A stretch of 11,326 bases of DNA, from NCBI GenBank assembly GCA_964601355.1, contig CAZRNB010000102.1, positions 1 to 11,326 of the forward strand. Reading direction: 5' to 3'. The position numbers and the translations under genes are program-made. Of the stretch, positions 1-6,071 are shown piece after piece. Within the stretch, counting starts at the first letter, position 1. Each line of letters begins with the position of its first letter. Source of the DNA: CAZRNB01 sp964601355. GTDB lineage: Bacteria > Planctomycetota > Phycisphaerae > Sedimentisphaerales > Anaerobacaceae. The notes beneath the pieces are model-generated. The model searched no databases and had not been told where the DNA came from. It worked only from the letters and a program-made list of their open reading frames with translations.

Positions 1-593
1 CGAGTCCACCTTAAACAACCCTGTTTTCTGTCTTGACAATGGGTAGGGGTATAAACAATGGCCCGACGAACAATTGGTATCGCATATTCCTCTGAACGCA
101 TACCCATAGGGAAGCCAATAATGAAAAGAGGTGAGCCCGCTTGAAGTTGTTTTACAGGTAGAAACATGGAGTATAGAATTGTTATAAAGTCCGTAGTATC
201 CTTTCGAACTATGAGCCTACACGCAACATCGAACTTTTCTGATCTTATCCATCCACTCTTGACAACCATATTTACATCGTTATCTAAAATGAGTGAACTT
301 CTTTCTTTTTTATCATTTAGTCGATACCCTAGGTTGGGAATAAGCGAACCTTTGCCTTGACGATCAAAGACAACATGTTTAGCTGTAACTAAGGCTATAT
401 GATTGTTGGGTGTCCTAACAAGAAATCCTGTCCCGCGCGGCTCAAGTTTGTTAGGATCCTTACAAATCTCAATGGAAACTAGAGCTTTAAGCCATTGCTG
501 GTTAAAAACAGCCGTTGTCTTATTTGGATCTTGAGCTATAGCTGGACAAGCTAAAAGGAAAAGGGAGGTAATAACTACTATTCTAAATTTCAT
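1..593 (-). CDS. Exported trypsin-like serine protease, partial (C-terminus beyond window)
   Basis: An open frame begins at ATG 593-591 and runs off the left edge after 197 codons without a stop. AAGGAG sits six bases before the ATG, which supports the start. The N-terminus is a signal peptide: a basic start, a hydrophobic core at about residues 5-18, and an AIA|Q cleavage site after residue 20. An LLAC sequence ending at Cys16 could instead make it a lipoprotein. Residues 54-57 (GTGF), 70-73 (TAKH, His73) and 121-123 (FDVA, Asp122) match the oxyanion-strand, His and Asp regions of chymotrypsin-fold proteases, and GSPLFIIGFPMG at 153-164 fits the following beta strands. The catalytic Ser would lie outside the window, so activity cannot be judged. 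It would act outside the cytoplasmic membrane. It lies 122 bases downstream of, and co-directional with, the TIR/NDT-like gene. The serine-protease fold is fairly secure; the substrate is unknown. Confidence 0.75.
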   Translation of the reverse strand, partial: MKFRIVVITSLFLLACPAIAQDPNKTTAVFNQQWLKALVSIEICKDPNKLEPRGTGFLVRTPNNHIALVTAKHVVFDRQGKGSLIPNLGYRLNDKKERSSLILDNDVNMVVKSGWIRSEKFDVACRLIVRKDTTDFITILYSMFLPVKQLQAGSPLFIIGFPMGMRSEEYAIPIVRRAIVYTPTHCQDRKQGCLRWT

Positions 594-653
594 ATTAACT
601 CCTTTATGCTAATACAATAATCTACAACACGATTCAGCCCGAGAGCGAATCAA

Positions 654-674
654 AGGTGCGATTCATCGCAACCT
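654..674 (-). terminator. Hairpin between the two left-end genes
   Basis: AGGTGCGA and TCGCAACCT flank a four-base loop TTCA, giving an eight-pair stem with one bulged A. It lies between the stop of the TIR/NDT-like gene (716) and the start of the protease gene (593). Read on the minus strand it is followed only by a short TTT, so it would be at most a weak terminator or an RNA-processing or attenuation site. A smaller inverted repeat, GATTC/GAATC at 631-651, lies beside it. Confidence 0.35.
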
Positions 675-715
675 ACCTAATTAACTAACTTTGCTTTTGC
701 CTAACATATAATCAC

Positions 716-1684
716 CTAAGCTATCGTTGCACTAATCCTATTGTACAGTTTTTTGCGTAATTCTTCAGGGGAATCATATACGATGTAATTATATTGTCTT
801 GTGTCGAAATGTAATTTTAATTCTTCAACGTCTTTTTCCCTAATGGTAAAAATAACTTCTCTGCCAAGTCCTTTTGCAAAGCCTGCTTCAAAAAACACTC
901 CACTTCTTAGTCCAGAAAAATCAGCAACCAAAAATTTAGTACGTTTAATTTCGGCAATGATTTCATCACAGATTTTTTCATTGAAATCTTGCAAGTCGAT
1001 TCTTACCGGTACATAACCAGCTTCTTCAATTGCTTTCTTAATACCATCTTTATAATAATCATCCATTGAGGCGTCAAACCACATAGCAATAAATGCACGC
1101 TTATTTCCCACTTCTGTTTTCTTTAAGTTATCGACTATTTCCCAGAATTTAATAGTTAGGAAAAAAGCTTCCTTCTGTTTAGTACTTGTAGCTACATTAA
1201 ATCTGATGAATCCCTGTTCCTCCAACTCACGTAAAAAAGCGTCGCACCCTATTTGATCTGGCATAAAAAGCAGCAAACGCTCTACCACTTTCATCGTATT
1301 GAGAATAATGACATCAAACGGCCTTTCAGGTAATCGGCTCAAATTAAGAAGTGTTCTATTAAGAAAATCACCAGCTTTCTTTGGAAACTCATCCAAAATA
1401 TCATCGACAGAAACTTGAGGATAGCTAAAAACCTTCTCTTCCTTATCTGTCTTTTTGCTCAATGCTATGCCGCTCAGTCCTTTCAACCTCCTTTCATTCA
1501 AAATACAAGCTATTCTGAATTTGATTGATGAGTCCGTGATTTTAGGAACAAACATTTTCAGATTGTCAGCCAAGATATAGGCACCACAGTATCTACATTT
1601 ATATTCTTTTACATCATGCCAAATAGGTGTTTGAAATACCTCGCATTTAGTATTACAGAAAAAACAATTGCCTTCGGTATTCAT
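716..1684 (-). CDS. Zinc-ribbon plus TIR/nucleoside-deoxyribosyltransferase-like domain protein
   Basis: A 322-residue cytoplasmic protein with no signal peptide or membrane segment. The N-terminus has CxxC at Cys7/Cys10 and CxxC at Cys30/Cys33 (plus Cys14), a zinc-ribbon-like knuckle. Residues 50-190 form a middle region I do not recognise. Residues 196-320 resemble the flavodoxin-like fold shared by nucleoside 2-deoxyribosyltransferases and TIR domains: KRAFIAMWFD at 195-204, a helix, VPVRID at 225-230, FLVADFSG at 251-258, then GVFFEAGFAKGLGR at 262-275. In that last stretch Glu266 sits where the catalytic Glu of N-glycosidases of this fold lies. A conserved-looking FDTRQYNYIVY follows at 293-303. 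Such domains cleave N-glycosidic bonds in nucleosides, nucleotides or NAD+, and several act as antiviral effectors; that role here is inference. AAGGAG precedes the ATG by seven bases. The gene is markedly AT-rich compared with the ETF genes. Confidence 0.7.
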   Translation of the reverse strand: MNTEGNCFFCNTKCEVFQTPIWHDVKEYKCRYCGAYILADNLKMFVPKITDSSIKFRIACILNERRLKGLSGIALSKKTDKEEKVFSYPQVSVDDILDEFPKKAGDFLNRTLLNLSRLPERPFDVIILNTMKVVERLLLFMPDQIGCDAFLRELEEQGFIRFNVATSTKQKEAFFLTIKFWEIVDNLKKTEVGNKRAFIAMWFDASMDDYYKDGIKKAIEEAGYVPVRIDLQDFNEKICDEIIAEIKRTKFLVADFSGLRSGVFFEAGFAKGLGREVIFTIREKDVEELKLHFDTRQYNYIVYDSPEELRKKLYNRISATIA

Positions 1685-1738
1685 TCTATGACTCCTTGTA
1701 TCTTAAGAATGTAGGATATAAAATCTCGCACCATCTTA

Positions 1739-1768
1739 ATTATATCGATTCATTCTCCCACAGTTGAA
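1739..1768 (-). promoter_or_regulatory. Possible proximal promoter for the TIR/NDT-like gene
   Basis: Read on the minus strand, TTCAAC (1768-1763) and TATAAT (1744-1739) are separated by 18 bases. The -10 box is perfect and the -35 box is weak. It lies 55 bases before the ATG at 1684. Confidence 0.4.
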
Positions 1769-1791
1769 AACTCGCTGGTTTGGTGTTTTTG

Positions 1792-1821
1792 ATTATACCG
1801 ACATGCTGCTAAGGATGTAAA
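1792..1821 (-). promoter_or_regulatory. Sigma70-like promoter upstream of the TIR/NDT-like gene
   Basis: Read on the minus strand, TTTACA (1821-1816; five of six consensus bases) and TATAAT (1797-1792; perfect) are separated by 18 bases. Transcription would begin near 1785, leaving an untranslated leader of about 100 bases that contains the second candidate promoter. It is the better of the two. Confidence 0.55.
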
Positions 1822-1860
1822 TTAAATAATACAAATGATTGGTAACTGGTTAAAAAGAGC

Positions 1861-1894
1861 TTGGATTCCTGCCTCCGCAGGAATGACAATTGTC
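1861..1894. repeat. REP-like palindrome, single-hairpin copy
   Basis: ATTCCTGC (1865-1872) and GCAGGAAT (1877-1884) form an eight-pair stem with a four-base loop, followed by a perfect ten-base palindrome GACAATTGTC (1885-1894). The core 'GATTCCTGCxTCCGCAGGAATGACA' matches one arm of the longer element at 10726-10795, differing at one loop base. It is therefore a dispersed repeat family in this genome. Confidence 0.75.
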
Positions 1895-1904
1895 GAGATA
1901 CGCT

Positions 1905-2131
1905 TCACGAGCGACGAGCGACGACCTTAGTCTATGCTACGGCGGCGGATTCTTCCTGGCCTTACTTCGCCGAAGGCGGATAAATCCGCCGCTGGTGGAA
2001 AATATTCTGCTTTGAAAATACACGAAAACTTGTACGCCTGCGGCGTAGATGGTAGAATCCCGGCTTCTCGATACTCGATGCTGGAATGGACGAGATACGA
2101 GGGACGAGGGACGAGAGACGAGCGACGAATA
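1905..2131. repeat. Composite repeat leader upstream of the fused ETF gene
   Basis: This stretch consists largely of small repeats. Heptamers of the form NNACGAG occur at 1905-1925 (three units) and 2088-2129 (six units: GGACGAG, ATACGAG, GGACGAG, GGACGAG, AGACGAG, CGACGAA). The second array ends two bases before the chosen ETF start at 2132. Between them are the inverted repeats GCGGCGGAT/ATCCGCCGC (1942-1950 with 1984-1992), GGCGGAT/ATCCGCC (1975-1990), CTTCG/CGAAG (1965-1975) and TACGCC/GGCGTA (2033-2047). The frame is open through it on the plus strand, but the translation resembles no known protein leader, so I treat it as untranslated. No clear promoter was found in it. The purine-rich heptamers may stand in for a ribosome binding site. 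Confidence 0.7.
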
Positions 2132-4246
2132 ATGAGTAACTATATAGTTTTGGTCAAACAGGTTCCTGACGTAAGTCAAATCACCGACAATGCGTTCGAT
2201 CCGGAAACAGGCACCCTTGTGCGCAGCCGGCTGGCAAATGTAATAAACGAGCTGGACGCTCAGGCTTTGGCTTTTGCCCATAAAATGAAGCGAGACAGCG
2301 CCCCCGCAGCTTTCTGCGAAAGAAGAAGCGGGGGCAAAATCATCGCCCTGTGCATGGGGCCGCCGATGGCTGAGGATGTCCTGCGATATTCTTTGAGCAG
2401 ATGTGCCGACGTGGTGATTCTTCTGACCGATAAAGCCCTGGGCGGTGCAGATACCGTGGCGACAGCCAATCCACTTTCCTTTGCAATAAGAAAAATAGTC
2501 AAAGAGCTTCTCAAAAACGATAATGACTATTTCGTGATCAGCGGCATGCAATCAGTAGATGGCGATACGGCTCAGGTGCCGCCGCAAATCGCTGAGGAAT
2601 TGAATCTGCCCTGCATAGCTTATGTTACAGACGCTGAGTTTAAGAATAGCCGGTTTGAATTTTCACGGATTATAAGCGGCGGCAGCCAGATTGTTGCGGC
2701 AAAGAAGCTGCCGGCTGTGATAACCGTTGCCAAATATGAGTATCCGCTTTTTGCAACCTTTTCGAGGACAAGGTGGGCAGCTAAAACACAGGTAATTCGC
2801 TGGACCGTCTCAGATATTAATGCCATGCACATCGGCGTCACCGGCTCAAAGACCAGCGTGATACGGGTCTTTCCGCCGGGAAAAAGTACAAGAAAATGTC
2901 AAAAAATCAGCGATGCAGATTCATTGGCAAAAGTGCTTGTAGAAAGCTTCAAAGGCGGAAACGGAAGAACGAAGGACGAGGGACGAGGGACGAGGGACGA
3001 ACAATATGTCCTGCCAAACAGGAGAGATAGTTTGTTCGATAGAAGCTTCGAAGCGACAAAAAAGGAGCAGGAAGATTACGAAATCCTGTCTGCTGAGATT
3101 AGGAAGCTCGGTATCACCGCAGTAGGCCGGATTGATGAAACAGCCATGGGAAAAATTCTTGCCAAAGCGGGTGAACATTTTCACAAAAATGCGCTGGAGG
3201 ACATGATAGAAGGCCTTAAGCTGTCAAAGCCAGCCTTCCAGGGCGAGGTGTGGGTCGTAGCAGAACACAACGACGGCATTGTACATCCGGCAACATCTGA
3301 GCTTATCGGCAAGGCTCGTGAGCTTGCTGATTCGCTGGAAACCAAAGTAGGCGTCGCCGCGGCCGGCTTTAATATCGAGCCAATGGCAAGAGAATTAATC
3401 GCAGCAGGTGCTGATAATATATACATCATCGAGGATAAGCTGCTTAGCGCTTTTGACCCTTCCGCATACCGCAAAGCTATAGCCGATGTAATCAGCACTT
3501 ATTGGCCACAGATTGTCCTCTATGCAGCGACACCGCAGGGTCGAATGTTAGCTCCGATGGTTTCATATAGGCTCGGTTGCGGCCTGACCGCCGACTGCAC
3601 AGGCCTTGATATTAGAGACAGCTCAAGGAAAGGTGACATAGGGCTGCTGCTGCAAACGCGGCCGGCTTTGGGCGGAAACGTTATGGCTACTATTCGCACG
3701 AAAAACTCAAAGTCGCAAATGGCTACCGCAAGACCTGGCGTTATGAAAAGGCTGCCTCCTGATCCATCAAGAAAAGGTAAAATTACCAGGCACGAAGTTG
3801 AACTATCCGCGGATGATGTCAGCCTGGAAATCATAAAAACGGAACGTGGCGGCGGCGGAGTGAACTTCAACGCGGAGGTGATTGTCAGCGGCGGTAAAGG
3901 TATGCAAAGCAGGGACAATTACGAACAGCTTTTGGGATTTATTTGCGACGCCTTGGGTAAAAAGTTAGGTACACAGGTTGAGAGAGGAGCTTCTCGCGCA
4001 GCGGTTGAGCAGGGCTTTATCGAGCGTGCGCATCAGGTTGGCCAAACCGGCACATCAATTGGGCCGAAACTTTACGTTGCTCTGGGGATTTCAGGCGCCA
4101 TCCAGCACATGATTGGCGTTGCCAACACCGAGACAATTATTGCTATAAACAGCGACCCGAACGCACCGATATTTAAGCAGTGCGATTATTACATCATCGG
4201 AACCGTCGAAGATATAGTGCCGAAATTAGCGAAGGCGTTGGAATAA
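2132..4246 (+). CDS. Fused electron transfer flavoprotein, beta-alpha
   Basis: A 704-residue single chain joining both ETF subunits. It would accept electrons from flavoprotein dehydrogenases and pass them to ETF:quinone oxidoreductase, encoded next. Residues 1-275 are ETF-beta: the start MSNYIVLVKQVPD, the nucleotide-binding segment NVINELDAQAL, and GGADTVAT at 104-111. From about residue 370 (GEVWVVAEHNDG) the chain is ETF-alpha, ending in the FAD domain: VSGGKG near 584, GASRAAV at 619-625, then GQTGTSIGPKLYVALGISGAIQH and NSDPNAPIF. I chose ATG 2132 rather than the upstream ATG 1934 because it begins the family's canonical N-terminus; there is no classical Shine-Dalgarno, only purine-rich heptamers. 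Separate subunits total about 580 residues, so roughly 120 are extra. These include a 12-residue palindrome-encoded insert (57-68) and a linker of about 95 residues containing a heptamer tract. Whether the complex bifurcates electrons cannot be decided from sequence alone. Confidence 0.9.
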   Translation: MSNYIVLVKQVPDVSQITDNAFDPETGTLVRSRLANVINELDAQALAFAHKMKRDSAPAAFCERRSGGKIIALCMGPPMAEDVLRYSLSRCADVVILLTDKALGGADTVATANPLSFAIRKIVKELLKNDNDYFVISGMQSVDGDTAQVPPQIAEELNLPCIAYVTDAEFKNSRFEFSRIISGGSQIVAAKKLPAVITVAKYEYPLFATFSRTRWAAKTQVIRWTVSDINAMHIGVTGSKTSVIRVFPPGKSTRKCQKISDADSLAKVLVESFKGGNGRTKDEGRGTRDEQYVLPNRRDSLFDRSFEATKKEQEDYEILSAEIRKLGITAVGRIDETAMGKILAKAGEHFHKNALEDMIEGLKLSKPAFQGEVWVVAEHNDGIVHPATSELIGKARELADSLETKVGVAAAGFNIEPMARELIAAGADNIYIIEDKLLSAFDPSAYRKAIADVISTYWPQIVLYAATPQGRMLAPMVSYRLGCGLTADCTGLDIRDSSRKGDIGLLLQTRPALGGNVMATIRTKNSKSQMATARPGVMKRLPPDPSRKGKITRHEVELSADDVSLEIIKTERGGGGVNFNAEVIVSGGKGMQSRDNYEQLLGFICDALGKKLGTQVERGASRAAVEQGFIERAHQVGQTGTSIGPKLYVALGISGAIQHMIGVANTETIIAINSDPNAPIFKQCDYYIIGTVEDIVPKLAKALE
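2300..2335. repeat. 36-bp GC-rich palindrome inside the ETF-beta coding region
   Basis: GCCCCCGC (2300-2307) and GCGGGGGC (2328-2335) form the outer arms, and CTTTC/GAAAG (2310-2314, 2318-2322) form an inner stem around TGC. The 36 bases equal 12 codons. They are read as SAPAAFCERRSG, placed where ETF-beta proteins normally pass directly from the helix ending near KMKRD to the GGKIIAL strand. This looks like a palindromic element inserted in frame. Confidence 0.7.
2967..3001. repeat. Heptamer tandem repeat inside the ETF interdomain linker
   Basis: Five consecutive heptamers: GAACGAA, three copies of GGACGAG, then GGACGAA. They are the same repeat type as the arrays upstream of the gene. They are translated in frame as roughly RTKDEGRGTRDEQ, a charged stretch just after the end of the ETF-beta part, where it should be tolerated structurally. 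Confidence 0.85.
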
Positions 4247-4249
4247 AAA

Positions 4250-4307
4250 CCCCCGGTGAAACCGGGGGCTAAATACGAAATTATTTAGCCCCACGTTTTA
4301 CGTGGGG
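4250..4307. repeat. Four-armed palindrome between ETF and ETF-QO genes
   Basis: Hairpin one is CCCCCGGT/ACCGGGGG (4250-4257, 4261-4268) with a GAA loop. Hairpin two is CCCCACG/CGTGGGG (4289-4295, 4301-4307) with loop TTTTA. A competing ten-pair stem, GGGGCTAAAT/ATTTAGCCCC (4265-4274, 4283-4292), uses the inner arms of both, leaving the outer C-run and G-run free to pair with each other. On the plus strand no U-run follows, so it should not be a simple terminator for the ETF gene. On the minus strand the first hairpin is followed by TTTTTATT and would terminate antisense transcription. The ETF-QO ribosome binding site starts three bases after the last arm. Confidence 0.75.
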
Positions 4308-4323
4308 TTGAGGTAAAATATCC

Positions 4324-5991
4324 GTGTCAAACGACCGCAATTATGGAAAGGTTACAGTTTTGGTAGTCGGCGCGGGCCCGGCCGGCCTGGCAGCGGCGAT
4401 AAAGCTTAAAACCTTAAGGCCGGATGTAGATATTTGTGTCATAGAAAAATCAGCCGACCTGGGCAATCACAATCTCTCCGGCGCAGTTCTGGAAGCTGAG
4501 CCGCTATACAGCCTGCTGGATTCGGCTGCGCCCGGCTGGCAGGATACCAACCCAGCCAAAAACGTCCTTGCTAACAAAATCGACAAAGACAATATTATGT
4601 TTCTGCTTGGCAAAACATTCTCGTTTAACATCTTCTTTATGATTCGGCTCGCACGCCTTTTCCGATTGGGCTTTGGCCAAATGATACACAAGGGCGATTA
4701 TTCCGTCTCGATAAGCAAGCTCACCAAATGGCTGGGACAAATCGCAAAAGACCTCGGAGTGGAGGTCTTAACCGGCTTTGCCGCCCAGGACATCGTTCTT
4801 GATGGCAGCGGCAGAGCGGTCGGCGTCAAGCTCGTTGACCAGGGCCTTGATAAAGAAGGTCATAAGCAGCCAAATTTCGTAGAGGGCGAAACTATTGAAG
4901 CCGACTTCGTCGTGCTCGCCGAGGGTTGCGACGGCCTTGTGACGGAAAAATTTATAGAAAAGGCAGGACTACAAAGGCAATGTCACCAGCTTTACTCGGT
5001 AGGCGTAAAAGAGCTTATAAAGGTAAGCCCGCAGCAGTACGACCGATTCACAGCCGGTCGGGTCGTCCACGCTATGGGTTATCCGATATGGACGCCTGTC
5101 TTCGGGCCGGGAATGTTTGGTGGCGGCATCGTATATGCCGGCGAAAATGACCATCTTTCGGTTGGCATGATTGTCGGCGCGGACTGGAAATACTACGACT
5201 TCAATCCGCAGGATGCACTTACCAATTTCAAGAAGCACAGGTTTGTAAAGCAGTTTATCGGGGGCGGTACTGTGGTAGAAGCCGGTGCAAAGATGATTCC
5301 TGAAGGCGGCTACTATGCCATCCCACGAGAGCCGCAGACCGGCAGCATCGGCAAGGGCAACGTAATGATTCTTGGCGATAGTGCCGGCTTTGTGAATATG
5401 CTCAAAATCAAGGGACTTCACAACGCCATCGACTCCGGTATCCAAGCAGCCAAAGCTATCGCAGAGTCACTCGATAATCCGCAGCAGGCAGCGGCCGGAT
5501 ATACCGAGCTGGTTGAGAAGTCCAATATTATGAAGGAGATGCTTTCTGCTCGGAATTTCCGCCAGACCGTTGCGATGTTTGGGCCTTTACAGGGGATGCC
5601 GCTATCGGTTTTCGGAGGACTTTTGCCGAGATTTAAGATAGAAAAAGACTACGAGGCGATGACCGTGTTAAACTACAGGCTCAAGCCAAAAACACAGTTT
5701 GATAAAGACACTTTTACTGCGACGGCTGCTACTGAGCACCGCGAGGAGCAGCCGGCGCATTTGAAGATTTTAGATAAAACTATTTGTGAAACAAAGTGCA
5801 CGCCAAAGTTTAAAAGTCCCTGCATTACATTTTGTCCTGCAGGAGTATATGAAACGATTCATGATGAGGTAAAACCTGCCAATCCGTCGAATTGTCTGCA
5901 CTGCAAGACCTGCCAGAGAAAGTGTCCCTTTGACAATATCCGCTGGACTTGCCCCGAAGGCACCGGCGGCCCACGATACAAACGAATGTAA
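4324..5991 (+). CDS. Electron transfer flavoprotein:quinone oxidoreductase (ETF-QO)
   Basis: A 555-residue membrane-associated flavoprotein that oxidises reduced ETF and reduces the quinone pool; the length is normal for the family. The start is GTG 4324 with GAGGT nine bases upstream. The N-terminal Rossmann motif VVGAGPAGLAAA places GxGxxG at residues 16-21, followed by VIEK near 35-38 for FAD ribose binding. The GDSAGFVNMLKIKGLHNAIDSG segment near 360 is the second FAD and substrate signature. The C-terminal iron-sulfur domain holds Cys504 and CLHCKTC (Cys524, 527, 530), the expected four [4Fe-4S] ligands, and ends in WTCPEGTGGPRYKRM. There are further Cys residues at 488, 492, 500, 534 and 543; Cys534 gives a ferredoxin-like CxxCxxCxxxCP, where many ETF-QO proteins have Asp. 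Its position right after the ETF gene, 77 bases apart and co-directional, supports a two-gene operon. Confidence 0.93.
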   Translation: MSNDRNYGKVTVLVVGAGPAGLAAAIKLKTLRPDVDICVIEKSADLGNHNLSGAVLEAEPLYSLLDSAAPGWQDTNPAKNVLANKIDKDNIMFLLGKTFSFNIFFMIRLARLFRLGFGQMIHKGDYSVSISKLTKWLGQIAKDLGVEVLTGFAAQDIVLDGSGRAVGVKLVDQGLDKEGHKQPNFVEGETIEADFVVLAEGCDGLVTEKFIEKAGLQRQCHQLYSVGVKELIKVSPQQYDRFTAGRVVHAMGYPIWTPVFGPGMFGGGIVYAGENDHLSVGMIVGADWKYYDFNPQDALTNFKKHRFVKQFIGGGTVVEAGAKMIPEGGYYAIPREPQTGSIGKGNVMILGDSAGFVNMLKIKGLHNAIDSGIQAAKAIAESLDNPQQAAAGYTELVEKSNIMKEMLSARNFRQTVAMFGPLQGMPLSVFGGLLPRFKIEKDYEAMTVLNYRLKPKTQFDKDTFTATAATEHREEQPAHLKILDKTICETKCTPKFKSPCITFCPAGVYETIHDEVKPANPSNCLHCKTCQRKCPFDNIRWTCPEGTGGPRYKRM

Positions 5992-5999
5992 GTTTATCA

Positions 6000-6021
6000 A
6001 ACCGTCACCAGAACAGTGATG
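6000..6021. terminator. Possible terminator between convergent ETF-QO and fucosidase genes
   Basis: CCGTCAC and GTGATGG, just after the ETF-QO stop, pair over seven positions (one G-U) around a seven-base loop. They are followed by CTAAACTTTTCTACTTT on the plus strand. The U-run is interrupted, so termination would be modest. The convergent fucosidase gene ends 50 bases further on. Confidence 0.35.
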
Positions 6022-6071
6022 GCTAAACTTTTCTACTTTGATGTTTGTTTTAATCTTCCTTGGTACAATCA

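Noticed and set aside
33..55. Promoter TTGACA...TATAAA on the plus strand
   Set aside because: The boxes are only 11 bases apart and lie inside the protease gene on the other strand.
716..1684. Complete Thoeris-type system
   Set aside because: Only one TIR/NDT-like protein is present, with no recognisable second effector such as an SIR2 or SLOG-domain protein; the neighbour is an exported protease.
2088..2129. CRISPR-like array
   Set aside because: The units are seven bases long, contiguous and without spacers; this is a simple tandem repeat.
1934..2131. Upstream ATG extending the ETF fusion by 66 residues
   Set aside because: The extension translates only repeat sequence (heptamers and palindromes), and ATG 2132 begins the canonical ETF-beta N-terminus MSNYIVLVKQVPD.
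1937..2551. 204-codon minus-strand open frame opposite the ETF start
   Set aside because: It is antisense to well-supported ETF-beta coding sequence and the repeat leader, and its translation shows repeat-derived SSLVSRPSSLVSRP rather than a protein fold.
4250..4268. Rho-independent terminator ending the ETF gene
   Set aside because: On the plus strand no U-run follows, and ETF-QO lies just downstream in the same direction. The U-run is present only on the minus strand.
4969..5445. 158-codon minus-strand open frame within ETF-QO
   Set aside because: It is antisense to clear ETF-QO coding sequence and has no recognisable motif or ribosome binding site.
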